This document shows positions 1 through 11,855 of a DNA stretch of 64,000 bases, piece after piece. Location of the stretch: contig OZ020489.1 in assembly GCA_963971405.1 (NCBI GenBank), positions 32,583,047-32,647,046 on the forward strand, given 5' to 3'. The notes under the pieces were generated by a model. The model was not told the origin of the DNA. It made no database searches and worked only from the letters and a program-made list of their open reading frames with translations. Numbering within the stretch: the first letter of the stretch is position 1; each line of letters begins with the position of its first letter. The position numbers were made by a program, and so were the translations under genes. Source of the stretch: Psococerastis gibbosa (Eukaryota; Arthropoda; Insecta; Psocodea; Psocidae).

Positions 1-290
1 TTTTACTCACTTTATTGCGGGGCTTATGATCGTTGATGTCGTAGCAGCTTTCGTCGCTTTGATTTGTTCGGTGTACGGTAAACTCACTTTGAGGCGAGGG
101 TGTAACGTTAGTGTAAAACCAGATGAGGGGTAGATTGTAAATTTATTTAAATTGAACGGTTTTTTGCATGAAGGACTGCAGAGGAAGTACAATAAAATAC
201 ACTATAACGTCAGGTCTAGTTTTTTATTACAATGGCTTCCATGACTAGACCAAACTGGACTAGATGATAGTAGTATTAACAATGTCCTGA

Positions 291-490
291 AGGACTTTTT
301 ATAGACCTAGGTCATAGGCCCCTTGTCCAATGACCAACGACCCCATAGATTTCGGACATGATTTGTATTGTTTCCGTATGAAGTTTTGGCCATCGGCAAA
401 CTGGTATGCGTCCTCGATGTCAACCTACACCGCCTGGCGGCTACAAGCAATAACGGGCAAGCTGAGACAAGCTTACTATTGACGCAATGA
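291..490 (-). repeat. SINE-like family E copy
   Basis: The reverse complement of this stretch matches 50080-50281 and 28429-28587 over nearly its full length. Shared blocks include GTCAATRGYAAGCTTGTCTC, GCAAACTGGTATRCG in inverse, and the end TAAAAAGTC. It contains no coding capacity. Confidence 0.6.
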
Positions 491-654
491 AACAGGCGAA
501 AGTATGACTTAACCAAGATCAGATACGAAGCCTATTTACTATAAGCAAGTTATTACAGATTTAGTCCATTTTAGTTGTAGAAGATTGATTCGTACGTCAT
601 ATTTTAATAAACTGGAAACCCATGACTACAATTACCATGACATTGCAGTATTAT

Positions 655-905
655 ATGATATATATAGCACAATACTGACACTTAACTAACTTTGGTTGAA
701 GAGGTAACCCAACGACGGCCCGGTTAGTCGTAGGACGTGGGTTCGAATCCCACCAAGTTCAGTTTTTCTATATCCCCTAATTTTGGTTGCCATGATGATC
801 GCCCATATTCGATAGAAGCGGCCTTAGAAGGAGAAGAAGAAGAAGGCTTAAAATTCCTAAGCACCAAGGATTTATCACGACAGAGCAGTGGATCCCGAAA
901 TTCGG
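655..905 (+). repeat. tRNA-like family C copy fused to a LINE 3' end
   Basis: The B-box-like GGTTCGAATCC sits at about 740-750, with the family's outer arm (CTAACTTTGGTTGAAGAGG) to the left and TCCCCTAATTTTGGTT to the right. From about 775 it turns into the LINE C-terminal signature VAMMIAHIR followed by a stop and a GAAGAAGAAG tail. The two elements appear joined without a gap. Confidence 0.55.
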
Positions 906-1713
906 AGGTTATACCAGCAAAGAGGCTTTCATAGGATAAGGCCGCATTGCAGAGGGTCAGTAAGGTTAGGCGAGGATTTATACCTTCATCCGGGAGCCTG
1001 CAACTTTAATCATTTCACTAATTAAAATGAATTCTCCCCCCCCCCCTGTACCCTCTTTATTCCCCCATACCCCTTTATTCCTCCCATCCCCTAGACGAAA
1101 GTAAAGCCAACATGTTTTTACAGCTTCCCTTTCACCATTATCCTAATTTTATCACCCACTTATTTATTTAACCCATCTACTCGAGTATTATTTCTGTGTG
1201 CCCTTATCCTGTCTGAGGGTGGCAGATTTCGCAAGGGGCTGGGAAGTGGGGGGGGGGGGGCTTTATAATTTAATTCGCAGCACTATCCGGATGGGAGTGC
1301 TGAGTGCGCTTAAGAAGGGGGTGTGCGAATTTCTGAGTAACATATGCATGCTTTGACTTATCAGCCGCAAATTTATGGGTTCATGCCGCTGGGAGCGTTA
1401 CCAGCTATGTATTTTTGATAACGATATTATATTTTGCATCATAGTCATTGAAGCTGTTACAAATTCAGTTGGAAATACATCAAAATCGAATCTGCACATT
1501 ATTAATGAAGGGCCATTTTCCATTTTTCTCAATTCTTCATGAAAAATCGATCGTTTGTCATAATGAGGTCTCATAAACTTGAACAAATCTCTACACTTTG
1601 ATGTACCTACATAAAGCGGGCGTCGCTAACACTGGGACACAGTTATTGCACTTGATTCGTAAAAAAAATAATGGGGACTGATGATGTCAGGCCAAAGGAG
1701 TTCCAAACCTTAA
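906..1713. other. Non-coding stretch
   Basis: No gene seen. It holds a C run near 1037, a G run near 1247-1260 and AT-rich DNA. Confidence 0.5.
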
Positions 1714-2034
1714 GGCGGGGTTTCCACCGACCTCTCATTGCAGAATGCAAAGACATTGACGTGGTAGCAGACATTCAAGACTTATAGGCGGGTATTCCAC
1801 CAACCTCTCATTGCAGAATGCAAATGATATTGACGGAAATTTTGTTTTACTCTATGCCATAGTTAAAATTGATCAATGATCATAGAGTAAAATCACAAAC
1901 AAACTAAAATTAAAAAATGGCGTCATGTGATATGCTAAGTACAAACATTTTAATAGATTTCTATAAAAAGAAAAATTTAAATTTCCGTCAATGTCATTTG
2001 CATTCTGCAATGAGAGGTCGGTGGAAACCCCGCC
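1714..2034. mobile_element. Inverted-repeat MITE, family F (short form)
   Basis: Terminal arms start GGCGGGGTTTCCACCGACCT and run through CATTGCAGAATGCAAA and GACATTGACGGAAAT on both sides. The left arm is partly duplicated, with a second copy at about 1788. The core contains GATCAATGATCATAGAGTAA, which is also present in the 22-24 kb element. No ORF. Confidence 0.7.
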
Positions 2035-2747
2035 TGAGCAGACTGCTGTTAGCCACGGCCAAATACTATGTTTAAAAATGAATAGGAACATTTATTCTAA
2101 TTTTTATGACTGTACGTTTGAAACTTCATGAAAAATTGGACTTTTTGCTATAAATCTATATTATAATAAAAAATCTATGTCTATAGTAGTAATAAAATAA
2201 GGTAATAAAAAAATAAAAAAATGTGGGGATAGGATTAGGATAAGAAAGCTTTCAGATGGACCACGGCCTACCATCCCAGATTCTGCTACTTCATCAAGAT
2301 ACTTTTTTTTATTTTTTTTAAATATATATATAAATAAAATCCAATTTCTCAGATATCAATCGTAGAGCTATAAATCTTCATTTTAAAAAATGTTCCTCGA
2401 CATTTAAAATATAAACATTATCACTAGTACCAATTGACCACAGCTTAGGAACTCCTTCGACCTGTGTCCGTGTCCGTTATTTTTTGTCACATAAAAGTCC
2501 CAAAATGGTGCCCAATTGGTATACCTGTAAGTGGTTGCCATATAATATACTTAAAAAATCAAAATATAGAGAAGAAGAAGAAGAGGATCGTTTGTTCTAA
2601 TCAGTGGGACCATTCTATTGCCCTACGATTGTTATTTTCGTGAAATTTCAGAATAAATTAAATTGATAAATGAAAGAAATTACAATACACAATTTGGTTT
2701 ATGGTTAGGTATTCCCCCTCCTGCTGTCTCTTCAGTTAGACATAGGG

Positions 2748-2908
2748 CATGAACGGATACAGGGGGGGGGGGCAGGAGGTTTAGCTGCCCCCCAAATTGG
2801 GTAAATCTATTGTAAATTACGCTCTGATTTAATAGATCCTACATATGTTTTTCCTATTTTGACCCACAACTACCCCTCTCCCCAAAAAATGGGCTGGATC
2901 CGTCCCTG
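2748..2908. mobile_element. hAT-type MITE with GGATCC/poly-G ends
   Basis: The left terminus CATGAACGGATACAG and right terminus (reverse complement) CAGGGACGGATCCAG match at 12 of 15 positions. Flanks ACATAGGG and ACAAAGGG form an 8-bp target duplication with one mismatch. A run of G follows the left end. 161 bp, non-coding. Confidence 0.65.
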
Positions 2909-3855
2909 ACAAAGGGTATAATACCATAGTTTGGAAAAGAGGCTGTGGAACAGAACATCAGATTCAAAAAGAATAATTCAATTTAATCCTTTCTTAACTT
3001 CCCAAGTCAAAGTTATTAAAAAAATTCCAGCCATTACTTTCCTGAAAATGGAGCTAATCCGAATTTTCAATTTCCCTGCTGAACTTCTCAGAACATCAAT
3101 CTCGGCAACTTCTTAAGGAATAAAACTTGATTATATCACCACTTCTTCAATGAAATTAAACCCTTAACTGAAAAACGAACGTCAATATTTCACAGAGTCT
3201 GAAATAAAAAGGGACTATCCTCGCTTAAAACCTGAACATAAAAAACGTCGCAAACTTTTTTTTTTAAAAGTAGGAAAAGCGTTACTTTAAATTAAGTAAG
3301 AGAAACCCCCGTTTTACTACAACTTCAGGACAGATCATCTTTATGATCCTTGAAGCATTTTTCTTATTTCTCTCCCAACGCTATTTTTGTCCTTACAACA
3401 GCTTTGTTCTCCACTTCTTCTGCAGTGCCGGGAATAAAGGAGATGATTTCAAAACGCAGAGCAAACAAAAAAGATTTGTCAGACCGATGGAACTAGTGGA
3501 CGTGATAAAAGTTGCTGGATATCTCTGTGTTTAGTTAGTAGTCAAGTTTTCGGAACTTGGTGATATCTTAAGAGTTGAATTTGAATTCTGTACCATTCGC
3601 TACCTTCTTCCACTTTGAATCTGGAAGAATTTAAAAGGAACCCTTGTCACGGTTCTTTTGACTGCATAAAGCGCTATTAGGAAGCAGACTTCGTTGTCCA
3701 AATATTTGCTCTTTTGGAGTTGTTTTTCGTGGACGGCTGTACCATGACTTTATTCATCGGCATAGTTAAATGTCTTAGTTCTTGGAACACTTCCATTGTA
3801 ACGAAATAAAGTTTTATTTTTATTTCTTTGAGTATGAGTGGTATTACTTACTTAC

Positions 3856-4042
3856 TCGGCCACCATACCAAGTTGAATCCAGCGGACCAGAGCAGGTTCA
3901 AAGCTGCACATAACTTGGTCGTGTCCACAGTGCCGGTAGGGAAACATGGTAGGACTTGTCCTGTTCACCTCCTAACTAATCGTGTGACTTCACTGTGTTT
4001 CCCAAGTGGTTCGGAATCCACTATAATCAGGAGGTCCACTGT
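3856..4042 (+). repeat. Dispersed repeat family D, copy 1
   Basis: It shares CATACCAAGYTGAATMCAGC, GTGCCGGTAGGGAAACATGG and GGTTCGGAATCCACTATAAT with copies near 15.8, 33.4 and 37.2 kb, all on the plus strand. The open frame crossing it (171 codons from 3828) is the repeat, not a gene. It is followed by an (ACT)n run at about 4130. Confidence 0.7.
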
Positions 4043-4942
4043 CCTATGGGCTGGCGTAGGACAGTCAAGTCGGGGTCGCTCTATGGGCCCAAATATGAGG
4101 CCTAAGTCGTTATTAACCCGACGAACACTACTACTACTACTACTTACTTACTCCACATCGTGCCAGCCTGCGCGGCCTGCGCTCTCCTTCGCCAGTCATC
4201 GACGCCAAGGGTCGCCAGATTCACCTCGACGTCGTCCAGCTATCGCATCCGTGGCCGTCCCATACGTCTTCCCCCTTGGGGCACCTTGTGTAGGGCTGAT
4301 TTTGTTGCCCTATTGTCTGGCATTTGTTCCTCGTGCCAACTGATCGGGCTCTCTTGATTTCGGCTACTACGAGTATCTTAGGCTCTTGGTATGTGAGTCG
4401 GATTATCAACATAATAATATTCGTCTATTGCCATAGAGGTATTTTACAATTTGCTTAAGAGGATATGGTACATTGGCCACCCCTAGTTCACCCCCTAATT
4501 TACCATTTTTTTATTTTTATTTAATTTGCTAGGCGAGTTTTTAAAGATTTAGTCTTTTCAAGTTGCGTTAGAATATTTAATACGTAATACCGAAAGGGAT
4601 GCTATGATTCCGTGAATTTTATATTGCGTGATATATATTTATTTATTAATATTAATTACACCAGCAACAATTAAAAATGCCAAATACCATTATCATGTAT
4701 GGAATAGTCTTGTACAACTTGAATACATCTAGTATATACAGTACATAAATGGGGGGTGTATGTTTGTTCCCTATGCGTTCCGCAACTGTTGCGATCAGAT
4801 TGGGATGAAACTTGGGTGAGTTGTTCTGGGAACGCTCCGGAGTGTTCCTGGTAAAAAAAAATCGATATAAATGTTGAACAAAAAAACAAAAACCTAGTGT
4901 TTTAGCAAAACTTGTTGTAACTATAACCAGAATTATTAAAAC

Positions 4943-5745
4943 CCAAAGAACCGGTCCGAGTTTACTCGAACATGCTTTCCAATTTATCAAAATTAGTAGA
5001 TAGAGGAAATGAGTAATTTCATTTTAAATAATTTTGTTAAATTTCTGATATCTCGGGGGGGGGGGGGGGGGTGTCCACCTGACGTCACTGGAGGTGAGGT
5101 AAATTCGAGATAGGTCAGACCTACACATTACCACGCAGCAATACTGGCAGGGCACGCAATGCATTTGAGCGTGAATTTTCTATCATTATATAAAAAAAAA
5201 CATTTTTTTGTACAAAACCAAATACTTTTCTGGGAAAGCAACCTGTCCGGTTTCGTTACTCAATTTAACACCTAAAGCATAACTGAAAGTAGAAATCATC
5301 GATAGAAAGGTTTCACAGAAAAATAATTTTTTAGTCATTTTTCATGAAAATTTAGTTATTTTAATTTTTTTACCCCCAGAAGCAAACTATCAAGGGGCAA
5401 GCGACCCCCCGCATTTTATTAACATTAATAACAGCTGCAATGTACATATGCGAATTTTAAAAAACCGTTTTTGGGAAACAATTTTTTTAGACGTTTTTTT
5501 GGACTTTTTTGAAAATAAAACCCTCCCAAATTGAGTTAGCCCCAAATAAAAAAAATGGTCCCGATGTATGACTTTTGTGAACCTACATGCAAAATTTCAT
5601 CAAAATCGACCGAGTAGTTTGCCCGGAAATCGACGCACAGACAGACAGACAGACATTTCGTAAAAACCACTTTTCTTCCTGGGACCTTAAAACGTGTAAA
5701 TCCGTTGAAATCTCTGAATCGAAAATTTGGACCGTCACTAAGCTT
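4943..5745 (+). repeat. 0.8-kb dispersed repeat G, copy 1
   Basis: It is collinear with 47709-48548, starting AAGAACCGRTCCGAGTTTAC, passing a 17-base G run (5055-5071), CTATCAAGGSGGCAAGCGAC, GAACCTACATGCAAAATTT and an ACAGACAGACAG tract, and ending near TCACTAAGCTT. No ORF is conserved between the copies, so it is a non-coding transposable element remnant of unknown class. Confidence 0.75.
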
Positions 5746-8599
5746 ACCTATACTACGTATAAATTGGAAAACAATAATCGTTAAAAAATTAACTTTGTCT
5801 AAGAAAATCACTGGTGTTAGTATAAAACCCTGAGCGGTTTCGGCAAGAACTGCCATCTACAGAGGGAAACCCACTTTTTTCTAAATGATGAAATTTGTTT
5901 TTAGTTTAGAAATAGTATCGACATTCAATGTATAATAAACAATCAAAAACATGTTTTACTACAATTATTTAATATTTATGCTTTACGAGGCATTGCAACA
6001 CAGGCCAGCCATAGACATCTTTAATAAATTGTTTTGTAAATTAAATAAAAAATAAAAATTGTCAGATTTTGGAGTACATCTTCTGTCCATATCCTTTTAA
6101 GTGTATCTGTATTATCTGTAGTATCTGTACCATATGTTTGCACATTGTACCGGTCTTCTGTATAAATTACATTAACTTCTTTAGTAAAGTTTACATTAAC
6201 AAACGGAGTCTGGCAAAAAGCCTATTATTTTAGTGCCTTGTGTTCCCTTTAGTAATGGGATGTGATCTTGCTAAATTACTTTTACTGTCAGCACAAGGCT
6301 GGCGAAGAATTTAAATTCAATGTTAATTTTTCTCTCCACTGTGCCCTTTCTTTCTAGTTTCGTTGGCAACTGGGTGACTCAATAATGTTGGTCGGAAATT
6401 GGATTAATTCTTCGGACGCAAATATCATTTATGGGAGTATTTTAATGGGTGTTTCACATAATTCACTTTTGATTATTAGGGGTCTGTGACTATAACATTT
6501 ATTATCATTAATATAGACAGTGCACTGCCCCACTCCGAATACTACTATTTGGGGACCTACAAGTATTACAACAGGTTAAGGGGGCCTACAAAATAATTTG
6601 TTACGCCACTCATTTTAGAAAAATATACGAATTGTTATTATTATTATTATTATTATTGATTAACTTGGGGGCCCACAGGTTATTTGTATTATAAGGGTAT
6701 AATTGTTAATTTATAAATATATTCCTTCGGCGCAGGGGAGTACCGGCCGAAGAAGAAGAAAAAAAAATACTGTATATATATTATATTCTGAGTGGACTTC
6801 TGTGAGGACAATTAGCAGATACATTTTCTTCCCGTTTTCAATTGTCAGAATGCCCCCTTAGAAAATTGTTACTGTGGATCTAAAAATAATGGTGTAGACT
6901 CCCGTTTCCGTCAATTTTTCCATGCCTTTCTTCCTCTAATTCCACTGCCTTTAGAGGCTTTTTGCAAAAAAGGTCCTCTGCACCCTCTAATAATAATGAT
7001 GGTTGTTGTATGATAACACACAATTTTGCAGTAAAGAACATAGTCAGTTCGAATTCAATAAATTAGGTCGACTTCGTACCTGACACTGACTTCGACTCCG
7101 AAAATATCAATAGGGAAAGTCATGGAAGCAGACAAATTGTCTTCCGGATTTCAATTGTCAGAAGTATGGCCCTCTTAGTAGATTGTTACTGTAGATCTAA
7201 CTTAGAATTAAAAACTCTCATTCACATCTACATTAATAATTTCAAACTTTTTATCACACTTTGTGGAAATCGGTTAAGACTGAGTATTTCCCATCTTTGA
7301 ATAGAATGGTGGAATTTTCTGCTTGGTAAATCTCCAATCTGGAATATCATTCAAAACCTTAATCCCGAAATGGATAGATGGTGGGAGGAGACAATAGTTT
7401 ATGAATTTTCTAACTCTTTCTAAAGAACCCAGGTTCCATAATCTTTTACTTAGTTGCTTATTCACTATTCACTCATTACGAGACTGCCATCTGTCCTACA
7501 GATGTTCTACTTTCCAAAATTGCTTTATTTTCTGTTCAAGCCTGAGTGAGTATCTATGCTCGCATATGTTTATTTTAAATTATTCGCTATTGTAGTTATG
7601 GTTTTTATACACAATCCAACTTGACTGTTAATTGGGTTAATTGTAGGAATGGTCCAAAATTCGCCCATATGGAAAATAAAGACAATTTTCTTTCTTTCGT
7701 ATTCCCCATTACTAAACAAAATTGATGATACTTTTAAATATTTATGAATTCGCTGATCCTGATTGATTCGCAACATTAGCTGACACTTTGAAGAGGGCAC
7801 CAATTCCTAAGTTCTTTATATGGTTTGCTAAAAAATTAATATTTCCTCTTACACTATTCTGACCTTGAAACCCATCATATAAATATAATATTAATATTAT
7901 ATCATATGATTAGTTAGATTTATTAAAATTTCTCAATAAGCCAGAAAAAAATTATACTTTTGAGGGATTCCAATTATTCATACTGCACAACTATAATGTC
8001 TTTGGTAGTATTTAAATCGATATTGTACGTAAATTCCATAGACCGAATCTTTATAACTTACGTTGTAAATTAAATAAAGAATAAAAACACGATTAATCCA
8101 GGGGTAACCAATATCTTCGTTTCACATCCCCTTATGCGTGAATCAATAAATATTTTACTTAGTTTTAAAAGAAAAACTAATTGAACTTTGTAGATGAATA
8201 TGAAGCGCTATAAGTTATAAATGTTCATGACCCTTTCGGGCTCATTTTGCGTCACAGGGGAAAGTCACGTATTTTAAAATATAGACTTTGTTTTAAGTGT
8301 AGCAGTGCTCTAAGTTAGGGAAAGTAAATTAATTATTTGCGACGACATTCAGTGTAGGGGTAGATGGGAGATAACGCACGCGCGAGGATACCTATCTCTA
8401 CACCATATCTTACCGTTATATTTTAAATTAACCCCCGTGAAATAGGGAGGGATTCGCAGGGTTTCGATTTATTTAGGTGTAAAGGTCACTGCTAAATCCT
8501 TCGCAAGATTTTGAGTGGGGTATTTGATTAGATTTGCTTACTTTTTCTTATCGTATTTCGTATTTGCTGTATGTTTAATCGTAGCTCTTATTTACTATT
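5746..8599. other. Intergenic, no gene seen
   Basis: Low-complexity AT-rich DNA with the (TTA)n tract. The only long frames (below 80 codons) look random. Confidence 0.5.
6634..6658. repeat. (TTA)n microsatellite
   Basis: About eight tandem TTA/ATT units in AT-rich DNA. Confidence 0.8.
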
Positions 8600-8826
8600 A
8601 CGTAAGAATGTCAGACGACCGAATGCCGAAAAAGATGTACAAAGCAAGTATGACAGGAAGACGACTGGTGGGATGTCCTCGAAAACGCTGGAAGGATGAG
8701 TTGGAAACTGACCTTCGCGAGTTGGGAGTCCGTAGATGGTGGAGCGTTGTACAAAACCGAGATGACTGGAGGAGTGTTGTCGGAGGAGGCCAAAGCTCAT
8801 CAAGGGCTGTAGAGCCAAAAAAGAAG
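8600..8826 (+). mobile_element. LINE reverse-transcriptase C-terminal fragment
   Basis: Translation reads MSDDRMPKKMYKASMTGRRL, then CPRKRWKDELETDLRELGV and RDDWRSVV. This is the familiar tail of insect endonuclease/reverse-transcriptase LINE ORFs (GRPRKRW...DLxELGV...RxxWR). Upstream RT motifs are absent, so it is 5'-truncated. Confidence 0.7.
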
Positions 8827-9059
8827 ATTTGTTATTATTATTATTATTTGAAGAGCTTTATATGGACCCATTGAACCTTGCCCTGCCAACGACCCCATCG
8901 GGTTATTAGACAGTATTATAATTAAATATTATCCAATCCCGAAATACCGGGATTCACTATCCGCAATGCCGAATCCAGGGATTGCGACCTCTTCTAACTA
9001 GCTAACGCCCACGCCCACGTCCTTGGCAAGTTAGCCATTTGGTGATGCGATGACCGGTA

Positions 9060-9420
9060 TCTTTTTGCAGTCGCCCAGAAGATGTCATCCCTTAGTGGTA
9101 GGTCTTCTACCAGGGCTGGACACTTGGGGCTGCGTCAACACTGCTTAGTTGCACAGAGGGCAGATGTCAGAGAACCCCGATGCGATGCAGGTGGGAGGTG
9201 AGGAAGTCGTGGCTGGCGGTGGCCCTGAAAGGAGCAACGCTCACGGCCCTTGGACGGTTCCTAGGTGTCAGTGAGGTGACTAGGGCGGCCCAATATTTTC
9301 CTGAAATCGTTTGCCTGTTTGCCCTTACAGCTCTGTCGATGGTGGATTTGGCGGAAGTATATGACTGGGCACAGGTTGGTTGCTCTAGTGTGGTACCATG
9401 TTAGCCAGTTCGTCCGCCTT
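9060..9420 (-). mobile_element. LINE RNase H / C-terminal fragment
   Basis: The reverse complement encodes FRATASHDFLTSHLHRIGVL preceded by PRNRPRAVSV, and then loses frame at the CPLC-type zinc knuckle. The same protein region is found at 17935-18240. This is the C-terminal part of an I/R1-like LINE ORF2, decayed. Confidence 0.55.
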
Positions 9421-10291
9421 CTCGTTTACATCGACTCCAACGTACAAGTACAGTATGCACTCCCAAGACGACGTGCTATCCGGCCTGCTCAGCCAATCCG
9501 TCTTACATGGCCTATCCGTCTTCCATAGCCTAATCATCCTTCTGGTAACTTGTGTCAACAATATTTTTGTTTTTTATTTGGGGAATAAACTATTTCATTT
9601 AATTTTAATTATTTCAGGGGTGAAATTCCTTCCTTGTGGGTTTTCCATCCCCTATCACCGATGTTGGGGAATATCTCTAGGAACTGTTACTGTCACTGCC
9701 GTGTTTGTTGGATATGTGAAGGACATTAATCGTTGGTTTTATTACCTCTCATGATTTTCGTATGTAAAGTGTATAGCCTACAAATGGTACCGTATTTGCA
9801 ATACTTCCGGAGCACTCAGCAATGATAGTCATCATCTTATATGCTTTCCAAACTGGTGGTTCCATTTATAAAATTGAAGTCAGCCATTTAGTTTTATTAT
9901 GCTTCTTTCATATACTCTTTGCGGTTTTCTGCGTCTTATACTGTTTGTTTGGTTATACATGCCGAAATACTGGTTACATTCTGAAAGTGTACCCTATAGT
10001 ACTAGGCTAGATATACTAAGTATAGAAAAGTGATAGCTGTTCCTTTCCCACCCTTTGCATACAAACATAAACTAAGAAACCAAACTCCCATGCCAACATT
10101 ACTGGACACTGCTACAATGCCAAGTAATTTTCTTAAGACGTTTCATTTAGTAACTGAAAAAGTTTATTAGCGCAATGCCTGATTGCCCCGATTACACACT
10201 CAAATATTTATTCGATCCCAAAATGTTTTCGATCGAAGAAATAGTTGCAATGTTTATGGTGAGGTGTACGATTTGAATCGGAATTTAGATG

Positions 10292-10400
10292 TTAAGAGGA
10301 CACGCTACTTAGAAAATTAGCACCTCAAAATTTGTTGTTTTTATTGACTTTTTTGACTTTTTATTTAATTAACAAAGGAAGTTATTAAAGATTTGACTCA
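10292..10400 (+). repeat. Family H (TTAA-ended MITE) partial copy
   Basis: TTAAGAGGACACGCTACT is followed by TTTATTTAATTAACAAAGG and GTTATTAAAGATTTGACTCA, matching the left arm of the 39.6-kb element and the 14.0-14.3 kb copy. Confidence 0.5.
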
Positions 10401-10907
10401 TATAAGCTATTCTCGTAAACTTTCCAATTTTCCTTAGACCCGTATTTATTGGATCGAATATTGTTTCCAGTGTGCAATAGAGGGGGGGGGGGGATACAAA
10501 TAAGAGTTTCCGTGCAATACTACAGTATTAAGTGCGGTGCTACAATACCTAGGTAGTACTGAAAGCATGTCAGAAAATGTCGGATGTGGTACTTCATAAT
10601 TATGTTAGCTTCATTAATACCTACAATAGTACCTACAACAGTAATAATTGCATGTATTGTCAGAAAATGTTGGATATTGTACCTATTAGCTTCATTAATA
10701 CCATAAACTAAGTTTTTCTCACATTTTATTATATTATTCTAGGACTAAGGGATAACCTGAGGAGAATATTCTTATAGGTGAAAACCGTTAATAAATTGCG
10801 AAATAAATTATGTAAGAAATTGTCCAATTTTGTAGTGCTGATTTTCCATATTATCCTCTAAAGAAATTAATGGTCAAGGAATATCTTCTCGAAACTAACA
10901 TTGTTTT

Positions 10908-11175
10908 GGCGGCTATTTCACCGGCCAATTAGCTTCACTTGTGAAGCTGCGAATTTTGTCATTGACATTTGTTTTGTTTTAAGGAGACTATTATGTATAG
11001 ATACTTAACTTATCTAAGTTATAATATTATTAATGATGCCTGCTACCATATTATAACTTAATTTATAATAGGTAAGTTAATTATCTACATAATAGTCTCC
11101 TTAAAACAAAACAAACGTCAATGACAACATTCGCAGCTTCACAAGTGAAGCAAATTGGCCGGTGGAATAGCCGCC
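10908..11175. mobile_element. Foldback element with ~110-bp inverted arms
   Basis: It begins GGCGGCTATTYCACCGGCCA and ends with the reverse complement. The arms continue through CTTCACTTGTGAAGCTGCGA, GTCATTGAC and TTTAAGGAGACTATTATGTA, leaving only about 50 bp of loop. It has no ORF. Possible short T-rich flanking duplication. Confidence 0.8.
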
Positions 11176-11358
11176 TTTGGAGCCTTACAGTCGGCAATAT
11201 AGGCATATTGTCAATGTCCCTCCATTGGATGACCATTAACCATCATCGTGCATAAACTGAGTAATGGCATTCTTTCGTTTCTACTTAACACTTCGGGTCA
11301 CGTCTTTAGTTGAGATATTCTAGTAATTTACGGACATTTTTGAGCGCGAAGCACCTTT

Positions 11359-11855
11359 TTAATTCCGGAACGGTAATAACCGTTCGACGGGGAAATTAAC
11401 GATCTCCATTACAGCTTTCCAAAGGCTCCTTCTCCAAGTCGCTTTTGCGTTGCTATCAAAGTATCGGCGTTTGATCCTTTCAAGAGTTTTGCTTAATGAA
11501 ACTAGGTCAGCTTGGATAGTTTTATCTATTTGGCTGTGTGAAATTCCCTGAACATTATTGTACAACTTCGGCGTTTTGGATGTTGTTCTCGCTAAGTCCC
11601 TCGACAGTTGTACTGTGATTCCTATCTTCTTCATTGCTGAATTCAACAAGCTTCCTCAAATGATTCTGTGAAAGGAAGGTGTCGCTCGTTTTGTAAAAGC
11701 CCATAGAACTCGGTGAATTGATCATATGGGGCACAATATGGGGAACTCCGTGTACAGGGCGAGAATAGGCAGGTCACGGAATCGCTTGAGGGGCCTGGCA
11801 GCGAGTGATCTGCAAGAGATGTCGGTGACGGCTTGGCAGGGGGAGCTAAAGCCAA
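11359..11855 (-). pseudogene. Unidentified degraded coding fragment, two frames
   Basis: Two minus-strand frames abut. One (to about 11643) ends in QNERHLPFTESFEEAC. The other (from about 11649) continues LNSAMKKIGITVQLSRDLA to a stop at 11359. A single frameshift near 11645 would join them into one 160-residue stretch of varied, protein-like composition. I recognise no family. It may be a remnant of a transposon ORF or a decayed gene. Confidence 0.25.

Larger units (their letters stand above)
2035..4942. other. Intergenic, no gene seen outside listed repeats
   Basis: AT-rich. Short open frames here have no recognisable product. TTAAGAGGATATGG at 4455 starts a degraded family H copy. Confidence 0.5.

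Noticed and set aside
3828..4343. 171-codon plus-strand ORF
   Set aside because: It crosses dispersed repeat D and a triplet run, the same DNA is broken in the other copies, and the translation is not protein-like.
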